Positions 1 to 7,802 of a stretch of DNA of 26,007 nt are shown here, in pieces. This DNA is from CALZJC01 sp041574955 (GTDB lineage: Bacteria > Acidobacteriota > Thermoanaerobaculia > Multivoradales > JAHEKO01). Location of the stretch: positions 1 through 26,007 of the forward strand of contig JBFGNS010000052.1 in assembly GCA_041574955.1 (NCBI GenBank). The letters are read 5' to 3'. The position numbers were made by a program, and so were the translations under genes. The stretch's first letter is position 1, and each line of letters starts with the position of its first letter. Below the pieces are notes generated by a model. The model was given only the letters and a program-made list of their open reading frames with translations. It did no database searches and was not told the origin of the DNA.

Positions 1-115
1 GATCCGCCTCGCCCTGCCAGACGAGCCGGAACGCCAGGTCGCCGGTCCCCGGGCGGACTCCTCCGGTGGCGCAGGCGGCCGCGACCAGAACGAGGATCGC
101 CAGACGCCGGGCCAT
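1..115 (-). CDS. Putative lipoprotein, N-terminal fragment (runs off left edge)
   Basis: The first 38 codons of a gene continue beyond the left edge. The ATG is the reverse complement of 113-115. The product starts MARRLAILVLVAAACATGG: two Arg, a short hydrophobic core and a lipobox-like A-A-A-C with Cys at residue 15. This is a lipoprotein signal peptide for SPase II, so the protein is probably membrane-anchored on the periplasmic side. The visible mature part is too short to assign a family. It is divergent from the DUF819 gene, with only 59 nt between the starts. The signal peptide is clear; the function is unknown. Confidence 0.6.
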   Translation of the reverse strand, partial: MARRLAILVLVAAACATGGVRPGTGDLAFRLVWQGEAD

Positions 116-162
116 GGGCCAGCCTAACCCGGCCTCCCGGTCGCTCGCCCGGTAGGTTGGCT

Positions 163-168
163 TACACT
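163..168 (+). promoter_or_regulatory. Possible -10 element (TACACT) for the DUF819 gene, leaderless start
   Basis: TACACT fits the TANNNT -10 pattern and ends 6 nt before the ATG at 175, so transcription would begin at about the start codon. No Shine-Dalgarno sequence is visible upstream of this ATG, which agrees with a leaderless mRNA. No convincing -35 box is seen. This is a motif-level guess. Confidence 0.28.
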
Positions 169-174
169 CCCCCG

Positions 175-1308
175 ATGATCACCGCCGACCTCCCCCTGGC
201 GGCCGTCATCGCGGGCATCACCGCCGCGGCGCTGTGGCTCGCCCACCGGTTCAACTGGGCGGCGCGGGTGAGCTCGACCCTGCTGGTGATCCTGTTCGGT
301 GCCGTGCTGTCGAACCTCGGGCTGGTGGCGCCGGCGGCGGCGGTCTACGACCTGGTGACCGGGCCGGTCACCTCGCTGGCCATCGTCTGGCTGCTGCTGG
401 CGGTCGACCTCGGCGAGCTGCGGGCGGCCGGGCCGCGCATGCTGGGCGCTTTCGCCCTGGCGGTGGGTGCCACGGTGGCCGGCGCCATGGCGGCGGCGCT
501 GGCCTTCGCCGGCGCCTTTCCCGAAACCGGTTGGAAGCTGGCCGGGGTGATGACCGGCACCTACTCGGGTGGCGGGCTCAACTTCGTGGCGGTGGGGCGG
601 TCGCTCGAGCTGCCGGAGAGCCTGTACGTCGCCGCCGCGGCGTCGGACAACGTGGTGACCGCGCTGTGGATGGCTGCCACCCTGCTCGCGCCGGTGGCGC
701 TGGGGCGCTGGTTTCCGCCCCCGGCGCACGCGGCGGCGGACGGCGACGAGGCGCCAACGCGGCCGCTCGATCCGCTGCGCCAGCCGGCGGCGCTCAGGCC
801 GCTCGAGATGGCCCTGCTCGGGGCGCTCGGTCTGGCGCTGCTGGCGGCGGCAGAGGCGGTGGCGGCGCGCCTGCCGGCGGTGCCGGCGGTGCTGTGGCTG
901 ACCAGCTTCGCGCTTGCCGCCGGCCGGCTGCCAGTGGTGCGGCGGCTGCGCGGCTCGCTCCAGCTCGGCACCTTCGCGCTTCACCTCTTCTTCGCGGTCC
1001 TCGGCATCGCCTGCCGCGTGGAGGAGATCCTGTCCGTGGGGCTCGCCGTCTTCTGGTTCACCGCCCTGGTGGTGGCCATTCACGGACTGGTGGTCTTCGC
1101 CGGCGCCCGGCTGGCCGGGCTCGACGTCGAGACCACCGCTGTGGCGTCACAGGCGGCGGTGGGCGGGCCGTCCACCGCCATGGCCTTGGCGGTGACCTGG
1201 CGCCGCTCGGAGCTGGTCTTGCCGTCGGTAGCGGTGGGGCTGCTGGGCTACGCCGTCGGCAACTACGCCGGGTTGGCCGTGGCGTACTTCGTCCGCGCCG
1301 GGCTGTAG
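175..1308 (+). CDS. DUF819 family polytopic membrane protein
   Basis: The protein is about 377 residues and almost entirely hydrophobic helices, around ten membrane segments. The DUF819 (YjcL-like) signature is visible as GTYSGGGLNFVAVG followed by a helix with AAAASDNVVTALWM. The second half repeats the helix-glycine pattern, with SQAAVGGPSTAMALA near the end, which suggests the two-fold inverted repeat seen in many secondary transporters. Its substrate is not known, and a transport role is inferred only from topology. I chose the ATG at 175 because the family normally starts close to the first helix. A TTG at 157 is in frame and would add six residues. It converges on the giant kinase gene, with 84 nt between the stops and no clear terminator hairpin. 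Confidence 0.85.
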   Translation: MITADLPLAAVIAGITAAALWLAHRFNWAARVSSTLLVILFGAVLSNLGLVAPAAAVYDLVTGPVTSLAIVWLLLAVDLGELRAAGPRMLGAFALAVGATVAGAMAAALAFAGAFPETGWKLAGVMTGTYSGGGLNFVAVGRSLELPESLYVAAAASDNVVTALWMAATLLAPVALGRWFPPPAHAAADGDEAPTRPLDPLRQPAALRPLEMALLGALGLALLAAAEAVAARLPAVPAVLWLTSFALAAGRLPVVRRLRGSLQLGTFALHLFFAVLGIACRVEEILSVGLAVFWFTALVVAIHGLVVFAGARLAGLDVETTAVASQAAVGGPSTAMALAVTWRRSELVLPSVAVGLLGYAVGNYAGLAVAYFVRAGL

Positions 1309-1392
1309 CAGCGGCGGTTCGCGCGCTCGTCCTGCCGGTTCGGCTTCGCGGGGGGGTCGGTCGGGAGGCGGTCCCGGTGTTTCAACGCGAGG

Positions 1393-4300
1393 TCACCAGA
1401 CCGGCGCGGTCTCCCAGCCCGGGAACGGCCCCGCCTCGAGCCGATAGCCGCCCCGCGCCTCTTCGTCGGGAACCGCGCGCAGGTTGGTGAGGGCGCGCAG
1501 CCGGTCGAGGAGCTCGTCATAGGGCAGGGTGTGGAACGGCTCTCCCTCGGGCCGCGGCCAGAGGCGGACCGTGGAGTCTCGGCCGACGGAGCCGATCCAA
1601 CGGCCATCGGGGGAGAAAGCGATCTGCCACACCTCGCCTTCATGGCCCAGCAGCCGGTGGGCCTCTTCGCCAGTGACCGGTCCAGCGCGCAGCTCGCCGA
1701 CGGGATAGGTGGCGGTCACCAGCATCTCCCCCGCCGCATCGATGATGAGCTCGAAGGCCTCACCATGAGAGGGGAGCTCCCAGGTGTCTCCGCTTTCCAG
1801 GTCATGGAAGAGGGGATGCTCGTCCCCGTTCGCGAAGCTGGCCAGGAAGCGGCCGTCCGGGCTCAAGCCCGAGGCGACCCAGGGCTTCTCTCCCATTCCT
1901 TCTCGCAATGTATCGAACGTCCCATCCTCGATGTTCCAGCTTCGGACGCTGCCGTGGCCACCGCTGACCAGCCGGTTCTCGGGCGTGAAATCGAGGTGCT
2001 GGGTGTTTCCCCGATTCCCTTCCCCGCGATCGAGGATCCGCACGCCTCCGGTCTCGAGGTCCCAGACCCTGATCACGCCGTCCGCCCCGTTGAACAGGCC
2101 GTCCGCCGCGGCGGCGAAACGGCCGTCGGAGCTGAGCCCGACGTGCCAGGCCTGCTCCTCGAAGCCCTCGAGCGGGCGGGGCTCGCCGTCGCCCAGCGGC
2201 ACCAGCCAGGTGCCCCCGTTGCCGGAGAGAGCGGTCAGGATGAAGCGGCTCGCAGGGTCGACAGCGATACCCATCACGGCGCTAATCCCCGGGGGAGCTT
2301 TGTAAACCACCCGACTGGCAGGTCCTTCGACCTGCGTCAGCGGCCAGACGCGCATCGTGGCGTCGGCCGAGGACGAGGCGACCCAGCTGCCGTCGGGAGC
2401 GAAATCGAGACCAAATGTCATCGCCTCGTGGCCACGGAGCACGTGGCTGTAGCGGCGGCCGAGCGGCCAGAGCCGCATGCCTTCGCCCGCGGTCACCACC
2501 CATTCGCCGTTCGGGTCGAAGGCCACGGTGTTGACCTGCATCTCGCGCGCACTCAGCACCAGTGGATCCGCAGCGGGTGGTCCCTCCAGGTCCCAGATCT
2601 GCGTCGCCCCGGCGATGACCGCGACTGCCAGCCAGCGACCCGTCGGGTCGAAGGCGAGATCCCTGATCGCGCTGCCGCCATCTCCACTCATGGTTCGCAG
2701 AGGCGACTGCGGCCGAGAGGCGAGAGACCAGACGCGGACCTCGCCCGATCGATCGCCGGAAGCCATCCATCGGCCGTCCGGTGAGAACGCGACCGTGGCG
2801 ACCGCCTCTTCGTGCCATCCGAGGAGCCGCTCGGGAGCCTGCAAAGCATCGAGACGGCGGCCAAAGATCGAGCTGCCCTCGTGGCTCACCAACCATTCTC
2901 CCGAGCCATGAGAGCGGTCGGTTTTCTCGAACCGGCCCAGAACCGAAGGCTCTCCCTGCGGAAGCGGCCAGGACCTGGCCAGAAAGCCGCCGTCGCTCTC
3001 CTCCTCGATCGTCACCAGCTCTGCATCGTCGGTGGTTGTCAGCCAGTCTCTGAGAGGCTCCCACTCGGCCTCGATGGATCGCACCAGCTCGCCCTCCGGT
3101 ACCGAGAGGATGTGGATCAGCTCGTGCTTGATGCAGGGCGCGGCGAGAAGACGCGACCCCTGGGCGAACACCAGCGGCCCTGCGAACGCGTCCTCGGGCC
3201 CACCGAGCGTCCGGGCCTCGCCACCGCTCCGGGGCCACAGTTTGAGGCCCTTTCTGAGGGTAGCCGCGGCAAGCCAATTGCCATCCGGGCTGAACTCGAC
3301 ACCGAGGGCAAAGAACCTCGATGGTACGATCACTGCCGTGGGACTACGCCAGAGGACCTCGAGCGCGAACAGGCGCGTATCGGGGTCGTCGGCGATCTCG
3401 AGGCTGGCGAGGGCGTAGGCGAGAGCACCGCCGAGAGAGCTGTCCCGCTCGAGCATCCCCAACACGTACAGCCGCGCAGCCTCCGCCTGGTCCCGGGCCT
3501 TCGCGGCTTGCCGCCAGAGCGTCGAGACAACGGCGCCGAAGCCGAAGAGCAAAACGAGGATCGCCGCCGCCGCCTTGCGCTGCCGCCGTGTTCGCTCGAG
3601 CGCCTCGCGGGTTCGCTCAGCCTCTTCTCGTGCACGCCGCTCGCTCTCGCGCTCGACTCGCCGCTCCTCGAGCGAGCGCAGGCGCTCGGCGACCTCGTCG
3701 GCGTTGCCGGGACGGCGTCGCGGGTTGCCGTCCACGCAGGCGGCGATGTCCTCGCGCAGGATCTCGTCGTCGACCTGGCGCTCCCAGCCCTGGGCCATGG
3801 GGCGGTCGAGCTGGCCGACCGCTACCTGATAGAGCATCACGCCGAGGGCGTAGATGTCGGCCTGAATGGTCGACGGCTGGCCGGCCAGCAGCTCGGGGGC
3901 CATGTAGATCCGCGTCCCGGCCGTCGAGGCGCTGTCGGTCCCGGTATCGAGCTCGGTCAGTCCGAGAACGGTGATGCCCTTGGATTCCAGCCGCCCGCGG
4001 TCGGTGACGAGACCGATGCCGAAGTCGGTCAGCACCGCCTGCGGTCCGCCCTCGGCGTTGCGGGTCATCAGGACGTTGGCCGGCTTGATGTCCTTGTGCA
4101 GCACGCCTACCGAATGGGCCGCCGCCATCGCCGTGGCCACCTGGGCGACGATCTCGAGCCGATCGGCCAGCGGCAGCTCGGCGAGCCCTCCCTGGGCATC
4201 GGCCCAGTCCACCAGGTTGCCGCCCTCGAGATGGACGAACTCGATGAAGTAGGGCGCTTCCTCCAGGTTCCAGTCCAGGATGCGGGCGATGTCGTCGCGC

Positions 4301-6030
4301 AGGCCGAGCTCTTCCTTGAGCAGCCGGAAGACCGTGATCTCCCGTTGCAGCGAGCGCAGCCGCCCGGCCTCGTAGCAGAACTTGTAGACCCGCTGGTCGC
4401 CGCTTTTCTTGTGCCGGCCCAGCCAGACCTCGCCGAAGCCGCCCTCGCCGAGCTTCTCCTCCAGCAACCACAGGGGGCGGTTGGGAATCTCGAGCCCCGG
4501 CGCCGGCCGCCAGCCCAGGATCGTGTCCTCGTCGGCCACCCGCGCGACCTTCTCCGAGCCCTCGGGCGCGGTCAGCGGCGCCACGCCCTCGGCCCCGACC
4601 TCGAACACCTCGACCGGCTCCTCGACACCCTGGAACAGATAGCTGCCGTGGGCCAGCCACTGCAGGTGCTCGGCGCCCTCGGCGCTGCCGACGGCGCTAC
4701 GCCGCGCCAGGTCGAAAGCGGCCTGGGTCATCAGCGTCTGCCGTCCCCCGCTCAGGGACATCAGACGCGCCGCCGTCGGCTTCGCCAGACCCTCGACCTC
4801 GAACGGCTTGGCGCCGCGGGCGACGTCCTGTGACGGGTTGCGGCGCAGGACGATCTCCCCCAGGTGGATCCCGACCCGAGCCTTGAGCTCGATGGCTTCG
4901 CTCTGCGACAGCTCGGCCAGCGCGTGGTGATAGTCGAGGGCGTAGCGCACTGCCTGCCATGGACGGTCGAACAGCAGCAGGAAGCCGTCGGTCTTGTCGA
5001 TCTCGCGCCCGCCGTGCGTCTCGAGCAGGTCGCGGGCGAGGCGGTCGTGCCTCTGGAACAGCTCGCCGCTGGCGGCGTCGCCGGAGCGCTCCACCAGGTT
5101 GCTGCTCCCCACCAGCTCACTCAGCAGCAGGGTGGCGATGCGGGCGCCTTCGGCGACCCCCGCGCCTCCGACCAGCGCTTCGGCCACCTCACGCGCCGAC
5201 CCCGGGCGCGCCTTCGGGTCCTTCTCCAGGCACTGCAGCAGGATTCGCTCCACCGCCGGATCGAACCCCTCCACCCACTCGGATGGGGGTTTCGGCGCCT
5301 CCTCCCGGTGCATTCTCGTCAACTCGGCCAACGAGGTGGCTGCGAATGCGCGCCGACCCGTGAACAGCTCGTAGAGCAGGAGGCCGAGCGCGTAGAGATC
5401 GCTCTGCACCGTGACCTCGGTGCCGGCCAGCTGCTCGGGCGCCATATAGGCCGGCGTGCCGCTGCGAACGGCGGCGCCGGAGATCGTGTCCGAGAGCGCG
5501 GCCAGACCGAAGTCGGTGATCTTGGCGCGGCCCTGGCCGTCGATCATCAAGTTGGCCGGCTTCAGGTCACGGTGCAGGATGCCGGCGTCGTGTGCCGCGG
5601 CGAGCCCCTCGCACGCCTGGCTGCCGAGCTCCACGGCCTTCTCCCAGGGCAGGCGGCCGATTCGTCTCAGCAGCGACAGCAGGTCCTCACCGTCGATGTA
5701 CTCCATCGACAGGAAGTGCACGCCGTCGGCCTCGCCCAGGTCGAAGACCCGGCAGGCGTTGGGATGGCTGATCTGCAGTGCGACCTTGACCTCGTCGAAC
5801 AGGAGCTTCAGCCGGTACTCATCGCTCTCGACCTCGGGCGGCAGGAACTTCAAGGCCACCTTGTGATCGAGCTTGAGGTCGTCCGCAAGGTAGACCTCGC
5901 CCATGCCGCCCTGGCCGAGGCGGCTGACGACGCGGTAACGATCGGCCAGCAGCGTTCCCGGCTCGAGCCGACGCTCGAGGTGAGCCGGCGCGTCCGAAGC
6001 CGGCGAGTGGGGGCCGGCCTCTCGGGTCAC
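1393..6030 (-). CDS. Giant signalling protein: Ser/Thr kinase - cyclase-like - Ser/Thr kinase - TM - WD40
   Basis: The product is 1545 residues. Kinase 1 (about 31-285) has Gly-loop GQGGMGE 39-45, K61, HRD 153-155, DFG 173-175 and APE 197-199. Residues 297-440 resemble a class III nucleotide cyclase, but the first metal Asp is E305, the second-metal motif is shortened to KTDGF (346-350), and the catalytic Asn position before AAR (420-422) holds Pro, so cyclase activity is doubtful. Kinase 2 (about 521-785) has GEGGFGE 528-534, K550, HKD 645-647, DFG 669-671 and APE 711-713, so both kinases look active. A charged Arg/Glu-rich coiled coil (780-820) leads into one membrane helix (about 820-838). 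About 600 residues of degenerate WD40 repeats follow (SPDGRW...VRVW pattern), probably two propellers, extracytoplasmic if the kinases are cytoplasmic. The start is GTG. The frame is open upstream to a stop at 6199-6201 with no other usable start codon, and no strong ribosome site is seen. Substrates and ligand are unknown. Confidence 0.93.
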   Translation of the reverse strand: MTREAGPHSPASDAPAHLERRLEPGTLLADRYRVVSRLGQGGMGEVYLADDLKLDHKVALKFLPPEVESDEYRLKLLFDEVKVALQISHPNACRVFDLGEADGVHFLSMEYIDGEDLLSLLRRIGRLPWEKAVELGSQACEGLAAAHDAGILHRDLKPANLMIDGQGRAKITDFGLAALSDTISGAAVRSGTPAYMAPEQLAGTEVTVQSDLYALGLLLYELFTGRRAFAATSLAELTRMHREEAPKPPSEWVEGFDPAVERILLQCLEKDPKARPGSAREVAEALVGGAGVAEGARIATLLLSELVGSSNLVERSGDAASGELFQRHDRLARDLLETHGGREIDKTDGFLLLFDRPWQAVRYALDYHHALAELSQSEAIELKARVGIHLGEIVLRRNPSQDVARGAKPFEVEGLAKPTAARLMSLSGGRQTLMTQAAFDLARRSAVGSAEGAEHLQWLAHGSYLFQGVEEPVEVFEVGAEGVAPLTAPEGSEKVARVADEDTILGWRPAPGLEIPNRPLWLLEEKLGEGGFGEVWLGRHKKSGDQRVYKFCYEAGRLRSLQREITVFRLLKEELGLRDDIARILDWNLEEAPYFIEFVHLEGGNLVDWADAQGGLAELPLADRLEIVAQVATAMAAAHSVGVLHKDIKPANVLMTRNAEGGPQAVLTDFGIGLVTDRGRLESKGITVLGLTELDTGTDSASTAGTRIYMAPELLAGQPSTIQADIYALGVMLYQVAVGQLDRPMAQGWERQVDDEILREDIAACVDGNPRRRPGNADEVAERLRSLEERRVERESERRAREEAERTREALERTRRQRKAAAAILVLLFGFGAVVSTLWRQAAKARDQAEAARLYVLGMLERDSSLGGALAYALASLEIADDPDTRLFALEVLWRSPTAVIVPSRFFALGVEFSPDGNWLAAATLRKGLKLWPRSGGEARTLGGPEDAFAGPLVFAQGSRLLAAPCIKHELIHILSVPEGELVRSIEAEWEPLRDWLTTTDDAELVTIEEESDGGFLARSWPLPQGEPSVLGRFEKTDRSHGSGEWLVSHEGSSIFGRRLDALQAPERLLGWHEEAVATVAFSPDGRWMASGDRSGEVRVWSLASRPQSPLRTMSGDGGSAIRDLAFDPTGRWLAVAVIAGATQIWDLEGPPAADPLVLSAREMQVNTVAFDPNGEWVVTAGEGMRLWPLGRRYSHVLRGHEAMTFGLDFAPDGSWVASSSADATMRVWPLTQVEGPASRVVYKAPPGISAVMGIAVDPASRFILTALSGNGGTWLVPLGDGEPRPLEGFEEQAWHVGLSSDGRFAAAADGLFNGADGVIRVWDLETGGVRILDRGEGNRGNTQHLDFTPENRLVSGGHGSVRSWNIEDGTFDTLREGMGEKPWVASGLSPDGRFLASFANGDEHPLFHDLESGDTWELPSHGEAFELIIDAAGEMLVTATYPVGELRAGPVTGEEAHRLLGHEGEVWQIAFSPDGRWIGSVGRDSTVRLWPRPEGEPFHTLPYDELLDRLRALTNLRAVPDEEARGGYRLEAGPFPGWETAPVW

Positions 6031-6142
6031 CGCGGTCGCGTCAGGCTCCGCGGCGAGGTCCCGAGTCGCTTCCGACCCGCTGCCTTCACTCTCCTGGCTC
6101 GTTGCCCTCTCTCTTTCGGGCGGCCGTGTGAGCTGAGGCCTG

Positions 6143-6148
6143 AGTCTA
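6143..6148 (-). promoter_or_regulatory. Possible -10 element (TAGACT) upstream of the giant kinase gene
   Basis: On the minus strand TAGACT fits TANNNT and sits about 113 nt upstream of the GTG start, in the 256-nt space between the DUF2911 stop and the kinase start. No recognisable -35 box is present at the right distance. The same space holds no other gene that I can support. Confidence 0.2.
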
Positions 6149-6286
6149 CCCGATCCGGCGAGACGCTCGCTGCCGGCCCCTAGAGGCCAGGGCTTAGGCT
6201 AGGGCGTGGAGGTCTCCCTGCACACCGGGCGGGCCGGCACGCAGGACGGCAGCCCCGCCTCATCTCCGACCCGGCAGGTCCAGCAG

Positions 6287-6898
6287 CTACCCGACGACTC
6301 TCAGCGGCACGCACACTTCGGTGGTGATCCACCGCAGGCACATGTCGGCGCCGCCCTCGGCCTCGTCGAAGGCGATGGTGAACTGCTCCACCTTCTCCTC
6401 CAGCTTGCCGGCCGGCGCGCTCACCACCACCACGTCGGTCGGGCCGAGCTCGACCTGCTCGAACTGGCCGGTCTCCGGGTTGCGGCGGGCGGTGCCGTTC
6501 AACCCCAGCGCCGAGTTGAAGTGCACGGTCCAGCTCTCCGGCCCTGGGACGGTGAACAGCGAGTAGGTACCGGCGGGCAGCGCTTTACCGCCCACCTGGA
6601 GATCGCCGGTGAGAGTGATCTGGGTGGCCTCGTTGGCGCCGGTGCGCCAGACCTGGCCGAACGGCACCAGGGCGCCGGACTCCTCGCTGCCGAAGATGTT
6701 GTCGCGGCCGCGCTCGTACGGGCGGCTGTAGGTGACGCTGACGTAGGTGCCGTCGTCGAGCGTGGTGCGGGCCAGCCCCATCGGGCTCGGCCGGCGCGAC
6801 GGGTGGAGATCCTGGGCGGCGGCGAACGGCGCGGCCAGCATCACGATCGTGGCGGCGCAGGCCGCCGTCAGGGCGAAAAGACGAATGCTCGTGTTCAT
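6287..6898 (-). CDS. Secreted DUF2911 domain protein
   Basis: The protein is 203 residues. Residues 1-28 are a Sec signal peptide ending in an AAA-QD cleavage context. The rest matches DUF2911: an N-terminal SRPSPMGLARTTLDDGTYVSVTYSRPYERGRDNIFG segment in two adjoining motifs, then VPFGQVWRTGANEATQI, and the conserved LPAGTYSLFTVPG turn followed by a WTVHFNS strand. The family is common in Acidobacteriota and Bacteroidota. It is predicted to be a small periplasmic beta-sandwich with no established biochemical role. The start is well fixed: AGGAGGAG lies at 6906-6913, 7 nt from the ATG. It has its own ribosome site and a 105-nt gap to the methyltransferase gene upstream. Confidence 0.92.
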   Translation of the reverse strand: MNTSIRLFALTAACAATIVMLAAPFAAAQDLHPSRRPSPMGLARTTLDDGTYVSVTYSRPYERGRDNIFGSEESGALVPFGQVWRTGANEATQITLTGDLQVGGKALPAGTYSLFTVPGPESWTVHFNSALGLNGTARRNPETGQFEQVELGPTDVVVVSAPAGKLEEKVEQFTIAFDEAEGGADMCLRWITTEVCVPLRVVG

Positions 6899-7003
6899 CG
6901 TTGGACTCCTCCTGGGATCGGGTGGCCGGGCGGGCTCGCCGGGCCGGGGAGCCGGAAGCGTAGCAGACCGTTTGCCGGCTGCGCGGCCGGTCGGCCGCCG
7001 CGC

Positions 7004-7741
7004 CTACTCGAACACCAGCACGTACTGGTAGGGCAGGAAGTCGTGCCTCGCCGCCAGCCGGTAGCCGGCGGCGGTCAGCTCGGCGGTGACCTCCTCGGCG
7101 CTCAGCTTGTGGTCCGGCCCCGGCCCCACCGGCAGCTCGCCGGGCAGGAAGTCGACGATCGCCACCCGGCCGCCGTCGGTCAGGTCGGCGCGCAGCCGGC
7201 GGGCGTACTCCACCCGGTCCTGGATGTGGTGCCAGGTGTTCGAGATCAGCACCAGGTCGACGGTGCCGTCGGGCAGGCGCGGGTCGTCGGCCGACGCCAG
7301 CACCGGCACCAGGTTGGCGAGCCCCTCGCGCTCGGCGCGGCGTCGCAGGAACACCCCCATCTCGGGCTCGAGGTCGCTGGCGAGCACCGTGCCCGCCGGT
7401 CCCACCGCGGCTGCCAGTCGTACCGCGAAGTAGCCGGTGCCGGAGCCGATGTCGGCCACCGTCATGCCGGGCTCGACCGCGAGCGCCGCCACCACCCGGT
7501 CGGGCAGCTGCCAGCGGTCGCGCTCGGGCGACTCGAACCGGTCGGCCCACTCCTCGGCGTCGGCGAACGAGTGGTCGGCCGGTCCGGCGTGGCGGAGCCG
7601 GGGCTGCGACCCCTCGTCCTGCCCATGATGGGCGGCGGGGTCGTGCTGCTGCTGCTGGGCCGCCGCCCGGTCGGCCGCCGGCGGCAGCGCCAGCAGGCAG
7701 GCGGCGAGCAGGGTGGTGAGCAGTCGGCTGTCGAAGACCAT
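7004..7741 (-). CDS. Class I SAM-dependent methyltransferase with N-terminal signal peptide
   Basis: The protein is 245 residues. Residues 1-28 form a signal peptide (positive start, Leu/Ala core, AAA before a Gln run), followed by a His/Gln-rich linker. The Rossmann methyltransferase fold covers about 75-245: motif I VADIGSGTGYF (95-105), the acidic ribose-binding D123 at the end of beta-2, and a post-I strand DLVLISNTWHHI (162-173). The substrate is not evident. The oddity is location: a SAM enzyme with a secretion signal would work where SAM is not normally supplied. Related exported methyltransferases are, as far as I recall, common in Planctomycetota and Acidobacteriota, but their role is unclear. 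GAGGAG about 7 nt upstream of the ATG supports the start, so the signal peptide is real coding sequence. Confidence 0.9.
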   Translation of the reverse strand: MVFDSRLLTTLLAACLLALPPAADRAAAQQQQHDPAAHHGQDEGSQPRLRHAGPADHSFADAEEWADRFESPERDRWQLPDRVVAALAVEPGMTVADIGSGTGYFAVRLAAAVGPAGTVLASDLEPEMGVFLRRRAEREGLANLVPVLASADDPRLPDGTVDLVLISNTWHHIQDRVEYARRLRADLTDGGRVAIVDFLPGELPVGPGPDHKLSAEEVTAELTAAGYRLAARHDFLPYQYVLVFE

Positions 7742-7802
7742 GGAGCGCTCCTCGGGTTGGAGCTTCGACGATATCCGATGCGCGCGGCCGGCCCGCGCCG
7801 CG

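Noticed and set aside
1309..1392. Bidirectional terminator between DUF819 and the kinase gene
   Set aside because: No stable stem with a T or A run could be identified in the 84 nt.
2812..6183. Long plus-strand open frames opposite the giant kinase gene
   Set aside because: The minus-strand product has intact kinase motifs and WD40 repeats throughout; the antisense products show no family features.
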